From: Sweltsa coloradensis
Taxonomy: Eukaryota; Arthropoda; Insecta; Plecoptera; Chloroperlidae
DNA: 64,000 nt
Direction: 5' to 3'
Assembly (NCBI GenBank): GCA_024449915.1
Contig: JAMZAV010000064.1
Location: forward strand, 310,001 to 374,000
In this document: in pieces, positions 49,001 to 62,250 of the stretch
Numbering within the stretch: the stretch's first letter is position 1
Layout: every line of letters begins with the position of its first letter
Notes under the pieces: generated by a model
Seen by the model: the letters and a program-made list of their open reading frames with translations, nothing else
Told to the model about the DNA's origin: nothing
Databases searched by the model: none
Translations under genes and position numbers: made by a program

Positions 49001-52000
49001 ATGTCAAGCGTACGGACGTGCTTGGCATGAGACACTTGAACAAGGTGTTCGGCGAATGTACGCGGTAATTTAGCTATTATTCAAACAGTTTCGGCTTTCG
49101 CAGCGAATTGTATTGATGTGAATGCAAACAATGCAAATGATATCGGTAATAAATAAACCAAACTAGGTACGATACTTCATTGTTTATCGCTGACTAGTAA
49201 TGGTAATTTGCGGTTTTAAACGGGTTATTAAACCAGCTATGCGCACTTAAGTTATTTAAATCCAGTGATATCAGAGTAATAATGTGTTTGTAATTACTGT
49301 AGTGTTCATTAAAACCAAGATAAGATTAGCCGAATACTTTGTGACTTGTGAATATAATTGGTTTGCGTGATTTTGAAGTGCTATGCGTTTAATTTATGTC
49401 TCAATTAAATCGTATATTTAGAATTTAGACTATTAAACGTATTTTAATTCATTGCTTGTTTGTGAACTATCACAGTATTTATGTGTACTTGAAAAAATAC
49501 AGAAATTAATTATATCTTATATAATATTATGAAGTTACAATTAAAGTGCACACCCAAAGTCATATATTTATAAAATTCATATTTATCTATACAATCTTGT
49601 TTAATCATCAAAATTGATCTCTTTATTGTTTATGTCATAGGCAATCACCAATCATAAAAGGTGTAGATATTTCAACTGCTGGATAACTACTGATTAGTTT
49701 CGTCGTTTCATCCTCTGTCCTTTGCAGTCGTCTTCTTTAGGTGATCGATCATTGACGACGACAGAAGCTCTGTCTTTTATTTGGAGGTGACGCAGTTAAA
49801 GTGATTAGTTATATTAAGTGCACACTCTTTAAAACTCGTTTTTACGATTGCAGAAAATGGCTTGGGTATAATTAGTTGCCGTAGACAAAACAGGATGCCA
49901 TTATGCGGCCAACGTTTAAAAATAAACTCTGAGGTTGAAAGAGAATAACATGCAAATAGACTAATTGTAAATAATATTCATTTGATCATAAAACCTGCAT
50001 AGTTGCCTATGACTTTTAGAAAAAAAACTAAGATACATTGTCTTGTTTTTGTGGCAACACAAAATACTTAAAAAATAAAAGTAGATCCGCCAATATATTG
50101 TAAGACAGTTAACACATGGGCAAGGTTTGAAGTTGTAGGCCTAATTTACTTCGGAGCCAGCTTGCGCTGGGGCATGAGTTAGATTATTATTGTTGTAAAA
50201 ACATAAAACATAAATAGTTAAACACACACGAAATCTGTATGCACGAAAAAAGAAAGTGTATCGTTAACTTTTTTAAGCCACAACGCATGTAAACCGAAGA
50301 GCCGTAAATCGTTACTAAAGTTTGTTTGTTTTGTGTTCTTTGTAGTTTATCAAGTCGAACAATATTAATTTTCTATGAGCATTGATTCTGCTAGGAAGGA
50401 GTTTCGGGTGGAGTGGAGTGGAGCACCGAAATCTAAATGGCCACTTTCACTGTCCATTACGTTTCGTTACAACTGTTGCTAGAATAATTCATGCAGATCT
50501 ATCCATCAGGCGACTTACCATTCATCACTAGGGAGTTAATTGAGTCAGAAGTTAGCGTGCCGTGTTACAGGACGTCATCAGAGACGTAACGAGGGGGAGG
50601 GGGGTCACTATCGACGTGACACAATAAAACGAGACATTCGTAGGCACGACAGACTCAAAGTTAAGACAAGCCATGTCGTTCAAGGCTGAATTCTATTCTT
50701 GTGCGATAAGAGTTGCATTATAACCTACGAATAGGAACCACAGTTTCAACAAATTATGTATTATAATTTAGGTAGTGTCAATAAATTAAGTTTTATTTTT
50801 TAAAAGACATATTACATATTGAAATTCTTAGAAAGATAGAAAAACAGACTAGGTTTTATTGATATTTAGAGGCCTAGGCCTTGCGTCAGTGATGATTTTA
50901 AATAGTTGGTCACAATATGTTTATATAAATAGTAGGATCGACTTAAAAAATAATATATATATATTTCTAATTTCCAAGTCTCGCAATTATACAAGAGATT
51001 AAACAGCAAAGAATAAACGATCTAACTATATAATGCAAGCGTCGTATAGTATCTCAGTAGTTACTTGTAAATGCCTGTGGTCAAACAATGTGCCCATTAC
51101 ATTGCCACCAGTATTGCGTTCGAAATGCCTGGCATCGTTCTATTTTTAATTCCTTCCCCCTGAATGTGGCAGATCTCTGATGTGAAGTCCACGACATGTT
51201 GTACAATAATCACGTTTTATTTTGAGCTGTGGTGACACCAACAGATGTGACCACATCACGCAGTGACAAGTCAAAGGGGAGTATTTACATCGAAAAATGA
51301 TGCAATCTGAAGTAATTATATAATTTTGTCGTATGTGAAAAACATTTATAAAGAGATATCGTATTTTGTTTCTGTCATTTTTATTTAATTTTATTCCTAC
51401 AAAGTAATTTAAGATAAAAAAAAAACTTTCAACTATTGTGCATTATAACTACTGTTTTGTACTTCGGGTAGTCAACAACGTTTATCTAAATTATGGTGTG
51501 TTCATTTGCAAGAGAAACAGTGACATTGTAATATGTGGGTGCTATTAATATTATAAGAGAACTTTAATTCCCGCACAACTCATTCTATTGTAATTATGTA
51601 AGGGTTATACAATGCATAAGTGCTTTGTCGTTTTATGCCATCATAATAGGAAAAACACCCTTTATCATGACGTAGAGTTGATAATTTTAAAATGTTCAAT
51701 CTAAATTATGAGCAGTGACCTTAAAGACAAAACTACTAGATGTATTTATTTAAATTATTCGTATTCCATACTATAATCATGGCAGCTTAAATTGTATTTG
51801 GTATAGGAGATAAATAGTAAACATTAGCGAATATTCGATCGAAAACCATTAAGGTAAGCTAGTATACATAATACACAAACGGAGACCACGAATTTGGAAT
51901 GTTAACAATGTAAAATCCAAAATAGATAACATGGACACGTTTTGTGCATTCTACGTTAGTCTTATGCGGACAAAATTAACAATATACACGAAAACAAGAA

Positions 52001-53264
52001 CAGTTTTTAATCGTGTTATTAATGTTTGTTGTGTTGTTAGTAGTAACATCATTTTATTTTATACCGCAAATTTTATTTCGACGACTGGCACTAATTTTTC
52101 TAAATTTTAAAACACCCCTTGGGCTACCCCAATTACAATGTGCCTGTTAAATTATAAATCACACTTAAAATTCTGATATTGTGTTCTCATATTTTTTACT
52201 TAACACTAAGCTTTTCTCGATTTATTATAGGTTAAAATCCGGCCCCAATAGGATGAATAAGCCAGTGTAATGGAGATCTACAGAGAATTCTGGTTCAGTA
52301 AAATATATGCCCCGTCCCCCTAGCTAGAAAGTCTCACCAGGCAGTGGCAGCCAGGCCGCGCGGGCACAGACGAGAAAACAAATTGCTTCAATGAATCCTA
52401 AGGCCTTACAGGCTGCTAAGGAAGATACTATATTCAAGACAAATCGCCTGAACAATGGCGCTAGACCTGTGTTTTAGCATACAAATATATCGTGCATGCT
52501 GGTAATATAATGCACGTCACATGTCATATAGGACCGGAAAGCGAAAAGAAGTTATTCAAAATGATATCAAATTTAAAATATTCCCCGCGCTAAAGGAGAG
52601 ACGACAAAAGCAATAATGGAGAGAAATGTGTCGTGGTGTTTGGAAAATGAACTGCCAGCCACAGCTCGTCTATTGAACGATGTTAGCAATACCTCAACGA
52701 CTGTGCCAATAAACACTCAACTTTTTAGTTTAATGGTGATTTCTAACAAAGTCTCAATCCACTTTCTTCAATAAAAACACTCAATTTAGATGGATTGGCT
52801 ATCAGTGTTTCTGGTCATTTAAACCATTTGTTGTCATTATCTCCAAAGTTGAAGGGCCGAAGCCATAAACTTTTTTCTCATTTCTTTTTTGTTCTTTCTC
52901 TGTTCCTGTGTTTTTTCCGTCTCCAATTTAACTCTTTCTTTTATCTGCCTGCTGATGCTCCCTTTCCTTTTAGCTTAAACATTTTCATTTACTTCTTCTG
53001 CCCCCCCCCCCTTCCCCTCTTCCGAGCTTCACGACCGCCCGGGCCCAAGGATACCCCTTTCCCCCCACCCTGAATCTGATATCCCCAGCTTATGGCTTCC
53101 TTACCCTTCCCCCAACAATTCACTTCCTGTGTTCAAACATGTACGATAGTCTCACGTTCCCGTATTGTACCATAAACTCTCTATACCTTCCAAGTACTTC
53201 TTGTGTCTGCACTTTTAAGTTTATCAATATTTTAACAGGCTGAGAACAACATCACAGCCACCTG
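46091..53264. other. No gene recognised
   Basis: A+T-rich. A T-rich/A-rich section at about 46740-47110 has opposed open frames made of low-complexity codons. Opposed frames at 48277-48516 lack domains. A poly-C run sits at 53001-53011 inside a pyrimidine-rich frame (52795-53073) that I consider non-coding. A purine-rich GGGGGAGGGGGG patch lies near 50592-50606. Confidence 0.5.
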
Positions 53265-53335
53265 CAGGCGGTTCCCAACCCCCTATTGTGTCCGCGACCC
53301 CACCTCAACACGCGTCGCGAGAAGAGTACCAAGTT
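53265..53335 (+). mobile_element. Possible hAT-type non-autonomous element end
   Basis: CAGGCGGTTCCCAACCCCCT, then TGTCCGCGACCCCACC and CGCGTCGCGA, resembles the CAGNGGTTCYCAACC...CGCGACCCC start common to many hAT elements. The matching opposite terminus and 8-bp target duplication could not be found, so this is a fragment at best. Confidence 0.35.
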
Positions 53336-54042
53336 TAGATCCATGTTTTATTAAGCAGTATCTCACTTTTTGGAAAAGAAAATGTCCTCCACAAAACTAT
53401 GGGTTGTATAAGAGTTGTACCAGTTGATTTACACTACATGGTTTTATCTAAAGCATGAGTTGACAAAGTGTACACCATTTCGTTTGACACTTACAGCTTT
53501 ATGACCTTGGTTTATTTCAGCCTTGGGATTTCAAATATAAAACCAGACACACTCGTTTTATTTCAACTTGCAAATTGTATGTTTCAATCCGTAACTCGCA
53601 GTCTTCACAAATAAAATTGTTAGTTATTAGGCGTCAACTCACACAATAAAGTGAATTCAGGGTGTGAGTCCAGTATACTGATGCCCACCCCAGTGCACGC
53701 GAGTTGTCCAGGCTCGGGGTGATTGCGGGTGTACAAGCAAGTGGTATGAAGTAGCCTGATTGGCCACGCTCACAGATTCAAAGCTTGGCGATTTTTTCAA
53801 TACCAACCTAGCCAACATTTTGGCCACATGGTCCCGCTATGCGCCCAGACAATGATAGCGGGTGGCAAACCTTCATTACTGTTAATAATTTTCTGCGAGA
53901 ATATCTCTTGTTTATATTGGTGAATGCAAAGTAAGTGCATACAACGGTTTTAGACGTAAGGTAATTTTTAAGCTACAATTTGCAAACAATACGGGGATGC
54001 CTAATATACAACACGGAACTTCATAGCTACTAAAATCTTACA

Positions 54043-54062
54043 TTTGGTGGAGGTGCCGGGTA
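54043..54062 (-). repeat. tRNA-Ala 3'-end motif, copy 4
   Basis: The minus strand reads TACCCGGCACCTCCACCAAA, identical to copies 3 and 5 over 20 nt. The flanks are unrelated to any SINE recognised here. Confidence 0.9.
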
Positions 54063-54633
54063 CGTCGGTGTTTCCGAAGTTGTTCATGAATGCAATACTA
54101 TTGAATGTCCCAGGATATTTAGCACCTGTCGTAATCAAAGTGAATGTTAGAACAGGAACAAAATACATATTCTTTAGGTCGTTTTGCGAACGCTTTTTCC
54201 AGTAGCGTTGATGGCTGAGCCATTTCCATTTGGAACCGTTGGATGGAAGAAAAGAGAGAGCTGCCTATTTCCTATACCTAATCAATAAGTACATTTTTAT
54301 ATTATCTATCTTAGTTTCGTTGATAGCGTGCATGGAAAGTTAGCTGCAATTTATCGTTTCGTGAATATAAAATTTACTTCACACATATCACTTTTGAGCC
54401 ACTGAGCAGCGCTTCAAAGCGGCTGATCGGACAGATGTGGAGCAACTGCCCCCGCGCTCCACAGTTACAGGCGTCGCTAATCCACGTACACCATCGACCA
54501 TAAATAAATCAATGTGTATAGTTGTATCAACCAGGCCCAGGCCTTGATTTACTTCTGTACCTGCATTGTGATAAGTACAGATCCGTGTAGCGCGCTAGTG
54601 GCGAGCTAGACCCGTGCCCTGCTACTCTGCGGA

Positions 54634-54659
54634 GCCACCCAGTAGCGCTACCGGGTGGC
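54634..54659. other. 26-bp near-perfect palindrome
   Basis: GCCACCC at the left, GTAGCGCTAC in the centre and GGGTGGC at the right form a self-complementary segment with one mismatched pair (A opposite C). It is G+C-rich in an A+T-rich region. It could be a DNA-binding site or a transposon end; no function can be assigned. Confidence 0.8.
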
Positions 54660-55045
54660 CCGTGTGAGCAGGCCTACGTCAGCACCTCACACTTTCGCAA
54701 CGAGTCTTATCTTGACGAGGCGAAAGGGTAAAATGCTCGGTTCTCGGGTGTCGCAAAGGGCTGCGAATAAATAGCAATTCAGCGCAAGAATCGAAGATGT
54801 AGGGTGGTGACAAGTGAAATAGAGTCGGTAAAAGGTTTGCTTTGTTCTCTTTGTGTCGTCGGTCACTGGAGTGAAGAGCGGGAGCAGTCAGAGGGCTCTT
54901 CACTGTTGCTGAGCTTTCACGAAAATATCCCATCTGCGGAAAAGTCAAATAACAGAAATACAATTTCATCTTTTTTTTCTGGAGTGACAAAATTTCGGCA
55001 TATCGGGCGTGGTTTTATTTAAGGTTTAAACATTTTATATATTAT

Positions 55046-55320
55046 TTTTGGAATGAGCGTAGCGAGCGTAGCAGCGAAGCGAAGATTCCATTTCACTACA
55101 CTGGAGAAAAAAATCCGGAATGTTTTTTTTTTCTTTTTTTTTTCTGTATTTTGGCTGTTTGTTAACACGATTCCGGCTAAACCAATACTCCAATTGCGAT
55201 GAAATTTTATGGGGGCCTTCGAAATCTCTGAACTTAGAACTGCCACGTTTTTGAGCGCAATCGAAAAATTATTTCTAATGAAAATCGAAATTTTACGGGT
55301 TTTTTCTTTTTTTAACAATT
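55046..55320 (+). repeat. Second copy of the GCGTAGCGAG repeat
   Basis: GAGCGTAGCGAGCGTAGC is followed by a T-rich stretch, then GATTCCGGCTAAACC, GATGAAATTTTATGGGGGCC, TCTGAACTTAGAACTGCC and GCGCAATCGAAAAATTAT. These align in order with the central section of the 21.7-22.1 kb repeat (GATTCCGGGCAAACGG, GATGAAAATTGGAGGGGACC, TTGAACTTAGAGGTG, TCAATCGAAAAAAATT). A third, weaker echo (GAGCGCAATCGAATAATTAT) follows at 55408-55436. Open frames over it are low-complexity. Confidence 0.7.
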
Positions 55321-57719
55321 CTTTCAATTAAAACACCTACATGCTTTATCCTATTGTAATGATTTTTTACAGAACCTTAATTTTATGAATTATTATATTC
55401 GTGTAAAATTTGAGCGCAATCGAATAATTATTTGTTATGAAAATAGCAATTTTACGATTTGTTTCTTTTTTTTAAAGTACGATGAAGAAAAAAATAAAAG
55501 AATAAAGTTAATTTTTTATTTAATTTAATTTAATTTAAAAAAATCGACTGAGTAATAATTTTTTCACAAAACAACAGAAAATCTGCATAACACATGGCAG
55601 GTCAATGCACCAATTACGCTCATCCAACAACGCGGCGGGACTTAAGCGTTTTCCTAGTTATTAATATTATCGTCAGTACAAAAACGAAATTTATTTGTCA
55701 CAATTAAGGAAAAAAATCAACTTTTCAATTTTCCAATCATTCCGGACGTTGCCGATGAAATCGGGTATGTAAGTTAGTCAACTAAAGCCATGTTTTGCCT
55801 GGAAATTACTGATTGGTGGATCTTTACTTGGATATGTGCTGTATCGTTCAATTGGTTTATTAAATATCAACATATAAGTCTACGCAGTCTCCAAGTTATT
55901 GCAATGCATGTGATGAAATAATGTTATATTATTATCTCTTTCAAGCGTATGAACAAATATAATATAGAATTTAATGACCTTGCAACATGCTTATGGTTAT
56001 TTGCAAACAAGGGCTGGACAAAGAAATATCGATATGATATCAATATGTGGGAAAATTTTCGATGACGATATTTGGACTAAAATAATAAAGTTTCAAGAAA
56101 AATCGCGTGTTTGGTGGAGGTGCCGGGTAGCCTATAGAAAATATTCGTCCAATTTTGAAATAGGTTGAAGTTGCCGAATCATTGAACGCGATTGTTAAAT
56201 TTTAGGAGATCCCTTAGTAATCATTTTAGCCACATAATTTTAATAGCAGACCCACTATTTAGTTCTTATGCAATTATGACTTTTATTTATTGGTAATTGA
56301 CTTTAGAACTTTTGGCGCAAGTATAAATTCCGACTTCGATACCTATATCGATATAACGAAAATTTCGAATGTCGGATGTATAATTGAATCACATGTCATA
56401 TCCCAGCGCTAGTTCAAATCCATTTTTGGGATCCTCTAGATTGGCACATAATTAATAATTCTTAAAGGTTTAACGCGTGAGTAATGTTCTAAAATGAAAT
56501 GCTACTCCTATTTTCCTAGAAGATTAAATCCACTACCACGGTTCACATATTTCGTCGCTGGTATGAATTGTTCTTCGTGTTACAACACTCGCAAGCACTC
56601 AGGAATGCAGCCTACAGGCAAGTTTGTGAAGTGTTATATTTCTTAATTAATCACTATTTAACAACAAACTAACTAATTACTGGCTATTGTTTGGCAAGGT
56701 GCCACGCAGACAAAGGAAAACACAACAAAATACACTTTCCTTCAGTGTCAAGTCCGACGTGTTTTGGATCCCACAGTAAAACCATCAACGAGTTCGTTGG
56801 CACTAGACAAAAACTGACAGTCGGGGAAATTGCAGGTTTCGGACTCAGGTTTAATCTGGGCTGCGTTTTTTATTTCGAAAATCCCGTATATATCGTATTG
56901 ATCACTCATATCATTGAAGCATGAGCGGTCGAGTTGCAATTGATTTGTTCCCCTCGGGTGGAATGCTTACAGCGTTTACCCAGGCTTACAAATCACATTC
57001 TTCATGCGCTGTGTCACTCGGCTTATGCAACTTATTTCCCCCAGAGCAGTTATTTACAACCGCGAAGACTTCCAATAGGCTAAACATGCGATCGGATCAC
57101 TATCGATGTGTTGCCTTCAGAGCGTGTAATATTTCAAGCAAACTGTTGGGAAGAAATGTAGCCGCGCGGCGTGGATCCGGGGGGGGGGGGGGAGACTTCC
57201 GGCCGGCGCCAGGGAAGCGTCCTAGAGTCAGGAGACAAACGTTTACCCCATCGGACGGAGGAAACCCAATTACTAGAGGCAATAAACTGTCCAAGAGAGA
57301 ACCACGGTCAGCGATTCCGGTTACTGCGAGCTACTAATAGACGCAAATCGATAAACCGAGAAGGCATTTAAAGCGCAACTTACGTCCACTGCTGTCGAGC
57401 TCATGACTGCAATGCTTCGTCGAACCATTACAACTATACAACTCTAATTTGTGTTGCGTGTACACGTGACAAAAATTATGCTTAGTTGGTAGGTTGAACA
57501 CAAAATCCTTGATATAATTGTAAGATATATATAAGTCCATCAGGAGTAAAAACGAAATTCAAATCTGTATTTCCAGGGCCTTCTATTATTAAAACAAATT
57601 TTGGGTAAGCCTGCCCAAGATACAATTCATGCATTCTCAGGGCTAACTGTAATTATTGGTGTTAGGACAATTATATTGTAAAAGTGTGTCAGAGGGCGTT
57701 TGGAGAGGCTCAATTTTGA
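55321..57719. other. No gene recognised; poly-G tract
   Basis: A (TTTAA)n-like patch lies at 55520-55548. A run of 14 G at 57179-57192 is followed by a G+C-richer stretch to about 57330, where several overlapping open frames on both strands (56921-57371) read through the G-run as poly-glycine. I see no domain in any of them. Confidence 0.5.
56110..56129 (-). repeat. tRNA-Ala 3'-end motif, copy 5
   Basis: The minus strand reads TACCCGGCACCTCCACCAAA. Its flanks differ from those of every other copy. Confidence 0.9.
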
Positions 57720-57835
57720 TTGCAGTTGCCGAGGGAAAATTCAGAAAATCTTAACGACAAAATTTCGCAGTCTCAAGATTTGAACCTGGAACCTCCCCAC
57801 GAAATCAGTTTTTAACTGAGTGGTAGACCTATAAA
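57720..57835 (-). mobile_element. Decayed tRNA-derived SINE, copy G
   Basis: The minus strand has GTCTACCACTCAGTTAAAAA (A-box remnant), GGGGAGGTTCCAGGTTCAAA with B-box-like GGTTCAAATCT, then TTTTGTCGTTAAGATTTTCT. The order fits family 1, but the body is heavily diverged and may belong to another tRNA SINE. Confidence 0.45.
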
Positions 57836-60800
57836 TTATTTATTGATTATTAGAACGCGCGTTTACGCCCGAGCCAACATTGTCGGTGACCTTTTGTATT
57901 TAAAGCAAATATATAACTTACCTTAACGACTAAAGAGACACATAATTCAAATAAGTACGTGTTCATATTGTGTGTAAGAAATGTGTGACCTTTCCAGATA
58001 ATATTACAAACTTATAAAATTAGTTTTCTTCACATTAATTACCTAGCAAATATTTTATTCATGGATAAGTCTAGACGCTACACGAACCTGGTGGCTATAA
58101 TAGAGAATCGTGTGAATTATTGAACGCTAGAATAGTTTTGTGAATACATACGATTGCGTGTGTGGGAGTGTTATCCGCTCACTACGTGGGTCATAAAACG
58201 TGATACGATCAAACCATTTTGAATATCTGAAAGTGTTCTCGTAAAATAGAGTAATTAGTCCTACAGCTGTTGTATTTTATTAGAATATAAAAGCCACTAA
58301 AATGCAAAAGTTAATATTTTACTTCGAATTATTACAAAATTGATTACAAAACTGTTTCTTTTGCGATCATGGCGTCAGAATTCGATGTGAATATCATTCA
58401 AATACAAGGCGGACCTTATATATAGTGGCCTAGAAAGGATCTAATTTAATTGGTATTGGTATGATATAAATAAAAACATAAAATCGAGTTTATAATCTTG
58501 AATTTGAGTCTTACGTAGGCAAATGTATTATTAGTATATTATTTATTTTGTAATTGACAACAGAGCATTCAGCCCCAAGAGTGAGTCGGGTAGAGGTTGT
58601 CTACAGGTAGAGTTATAAAGTAAACATTTTAAACGACTTGCAATTTCATCTAAAGTTTATAGATACTAGTAAAACACTTAAGTCCCGCGCGTTTGATCGA
58701 GAGCTTTTTTGAGGTTTTAGTTTGCGAGGGAATCTTACTTTGCAATGCTTGTTTTGCTGCCTACGCCATTGTAGGTGATTGTTTGTCAAGTTTCTATTGT
58801 AACTTTCAATAATTGTTTATTTTTACCATAAAAAACTTAATATTTAAAAGCTTTATTTCTTCATGGATTACTGGCTAACATATTTTACTTTCTTTCAAAA
58901 GGTCTACATCACACACTGACCTTAATGTCCATGTAATATGAACGTTGTGACATACACCTCGTTTGGCATGTATCGCCCAATGGCACGAAAATATCACATC
59001 AAACATTTGAATACAAAGTGTTTAAAGTACGATATTCATGAAAGTTATTTTTGAATGTAAACCCAAAAAAGTAGCAATTGTCTAATTTTAGAGAATTTGT
59101 AAGGTCCTCAATTTTCATGCCAGATCGCATAATCCGTTATCGCGGCTAATTAGTAGAGAAGCGAACAAACAGGACAAATAAAAAAAACAAAAATCATAAA
59201 GAAACACAGGCTGAGTAAATTTTGTTGGGGGTCGAGCCAAAGTGAAGTCTAGCTTCGCTCAGGTCAAGTATAAAGAATTTAAACACAAATATTAATTAGA
59301 ATAATCTACACAAAGATACAAAGAAGGCTAGGAATATTGAATGAAGTAGGTGTGCATATGCTTATATAAAACATAGCATCACGGATATAATTTGTATGTT
59401 ATTAGACTCTACTATTACGATTTTGTTTGAATTTATTTTATGTTTTAAATGTTTGTTATAATAACATTAAATTGTGTTAATGGGTGAGTGATTAAAAGTG
59501 CATAACAGACTTCAGGAGAGATGAAAAGTTCGTTGATTTCGTGTTGGACTCGAAGGAACGTGAAATTGCACAAAATCGAGTAGTTTTGTGTCATTACAAT
59601 ATGCATCAACATGTATACAAATATAGTTCAGTTCATTTGCGCCAATTTTCTAACTTGAACTGCCATGTTTTACTTTTCCTATACATTTTTGAGTATTTGA
59701 GATGAGTGCATAAAATATATAAACACAGTAATCAATGGTATAGTTCAGTACAATACTTTAAATTTGTAAGAATTTTTATTTTGCCATGAAATAATTTTAA
59801 AATTCTCAGTTGGTTTATCAACTGTTTGACACGTCCACGCAAACCACCCGCCCAGCAATATGAAACTAATTATACCGCGTCGGCTGGCTACTCAATATTA
59901 TAATGATATGACGACTGTGTGCATGACAGTTGAGCCTCTGTCAGTTATGATGGGCTACTGTTTGGTAGACAGGCTGGTAATCCTCATCACTTTGTGTGTA
60001 TAGCTTGATCATCTCATCTTCCCCACGCTCCGAAACAGATGTGCGCTTCACAAAATGCCATTCACTTTGATTCTGAATATCAAAAACTTGGTCTGTCCGT
60101 TTCACAAGAGAATGCTCCTGAGTTGTTTCTATTAGCCGACTACATTATTAGGACTTAGTTCTGACTACGTTAATAATTAATTTATATTGTTTAGAGTCTT
60201 TAGACAAGATATTCATTTATACAAGTTATCTAGAAGTTTATTTATTTATTTATTTAATATTTATCAAAAACTTTATTATACGGAGTGAATTGAGCAAAAG
60301 ATAGCATGCAAAAAAAGGGCCTATAGGGTCCATACAATATATTTATTTGCATCCTTGTGCAATAAATCTAATTAATTAATTAATTAAAATTAAAAAATAA
60401 ATACTGCCTGATTGGTGGGTGATATGGATTGAGATTCATAAAAAGGTGATCGTGGTGATTGTGTGGTTTGAATGATGATGAGGCCTTTATAAGCCTTATG
60501 GGCCATTATGGCGACAGAAACGAGCCTCAACGCACCACAACGTCACTTTACTAATTGCTAGTCAACCAAATATTTCCTATGATAATCTTATGTGTGCAAA
60601 CAAGTATGAAACAATAATAATGTTAACATGGACCATGATGTCACATGTCGTTTCCGCGGGCAAGAGTGCACGTAGTATACTTTGTGCCTCGATCAGTAGA
60701 ATTGAAAATATTTAATGTGGATTGGTTTATATAATGGCAATGGTGTTATTAAATTATGTTCTATTCCGGGGTGGATTGCGGGGTATTGTATGTTCGATTG

Positions 60801-61213
60801 ATACTTTCGTTCAACTATAATTTGAGGTACTAGTGTATGTTCAAAGTTTTAAATTACTCAATAGCTTATAAACAGACTTGGAGTGCATCCAAAAAATGTG
60901 CTTGATTTATTTTGAAACCACTCTTTAATAGCAGATTTGTCAAATTGAAATAACTTACTAGAGAAATACCATTTGCATGAAAAAAGCTATAAGATACAAG
61001 CATGTAAAGTGTGAAGAAACTATTTTAGTTTAGATAATCAAGGCAAATCAGCAAAAATATATCTTTTCTGGGTATTTTGGGGTTATTCTATTTTGATGAC
61101 TAAGGTGCATTGATACATGGTTTATTCCCATTGCCACAACTACCATTATATTCTTAATTCAATGTTTTAAACCATACAATTACATTTGGAAACATAATTG
61201 CACTGGCTTTGGA
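57836..61213. other. No gene recognised; short tetranucleotide runs
   Basis: (TTTA)n at 60237-60256 and (ATTA)n at 60371-60387. The segment at 60645-60715 is the partner of the dispersed repeat near 39.85 kb. There are no open frames of note. Confidence 0.55.
60645..60715 (+). repeat. Dispersed repeat, copy 2 (partner near 39840)
   Basis: See the block-by-block match described for 39840-39920. The copies are in the same orientation, and similarity fades on both sides. Confidence 0.4.
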
Positions 61214-61311
61214 AATCAATCCAGAAATTTAAAAATCCGTCTCAGCGGGTTATCGAACCCTGGTCTCCCAATTGCATGTCGGGCGCTTTGACCCCTAAGC
61301 TACCCTAAGCA
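61214..61311 (-). mobile_element. tRNA-derived SINE, TAGTTTAGGGG head, copy 2
   Basis: On the minus strand: a GTAGCTTAGGGGTCAAAGCG-type A-box, AATTGGGAGACCAGGGTTCG, then GACGGATTTTTAAATTTCTG and GATTGATTTCC. It is collinear with 14901-14997 and of the same length, and no poly-A tail is visible. Confidence 0.75.
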
Positions 61312-61312
61312 T

Positions 61313-62250
61313 TGGCTTTGAGTCGTCTATCCGTGGATAGAAACGTGAAAATGGTTTTCACAACTTGTTTCTTTCTCCCGCAGTTTCATTTTTACTTATT
61401 CAATACAGCAGAATAGACTGGATTGGAATATATGGTTTATAAAACATATTTTTAGTTTTTAGCACTTTCCAATTCCCAATTTTCAAACACATACTGTTAA
61501 TGTACTGTGGATAGGAACTGTTTTGTCCAAAGGAGCAATTAGTTCTGGGTATTTAGACATGCTTATGCACTCTAAAACAGTTCCTCGATAGTTATGCAAA
61601 TGTGTGCAAATGAAACCTTGTCCTAGGGGAGGGACTATGAAATTACTGCACGTCACTCCACTATCACTTTCACCGGTTAGGTGCAGGTGTGCGTGCAGCT
61701 AGCTGTGCGGGTAGTTGGCTTTAAGATTATTCGCACTCATCTTAATAACTCTCACAAAAATCTGAATGTTACTATAATTAACACCTGAGAAGTCATAAGC
61801 GATGGCAGTATTATATGAAGATGTTTAGCTCAATGCATTTTTTTTATGAAATCGGAAAGCTTGAAGAATAACTCAATTTAATCCACGCAAAGAGAAGAAA
61901 ACATAATTTTACTGAGTTTAAAAGATATTTAAATAATACAATTTTGAATCACATTTTAGAATGAGCATGAAATAGTTTTGCCACGCTGCCTGTGAGCGGG
62001 TTGATGGGTCTGGTGTTTTATCCGTCGTTGTAAGAACCGGGGCCTCTCTGTTATTCTCGCCGCATACTGAAGTGGTTTATTCGATTCTAAAGTAAGTGAT
62101 ACGAGGATCAGTGTGGACTTAGAAGGGAATTTCCAATAACACATGTCATGCCATACAGTAAGCAAACACGAGGGTGATGTGTGGTAAGCGAGAAGCATCG
62201 ATCATTTCCATTCAACGCACTTGAGAGACTGTCCTGCATGGTGGCGGGTC
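61313..62250. other. No gene recognised
   Basis: A+T-rich. The minus-strand open frame at 61956-62198 has no recognisable domain. Confidence 0.55.

Larger units (their letters stand above)
53336..55045. other. No gene recognised; palindrome at 54634
   Basis: Mixed composition with a G+C-richer section at 54400-54720. Open frames at 54679-54990 and 54804-55022 overlap on opposite strands and have no domain. It includes the tRNA-Ala-end motif at 54043 and the palindrome at 54634-54659, both listed separately. Confidence 0.5.

Noticed and set aside
56921..57371. Overlapping open frames around the G14 tract
   Set aside because: Frames on both strands overlap and read through homopolymer as Gly or Pro. 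There are no domains or splice signals.
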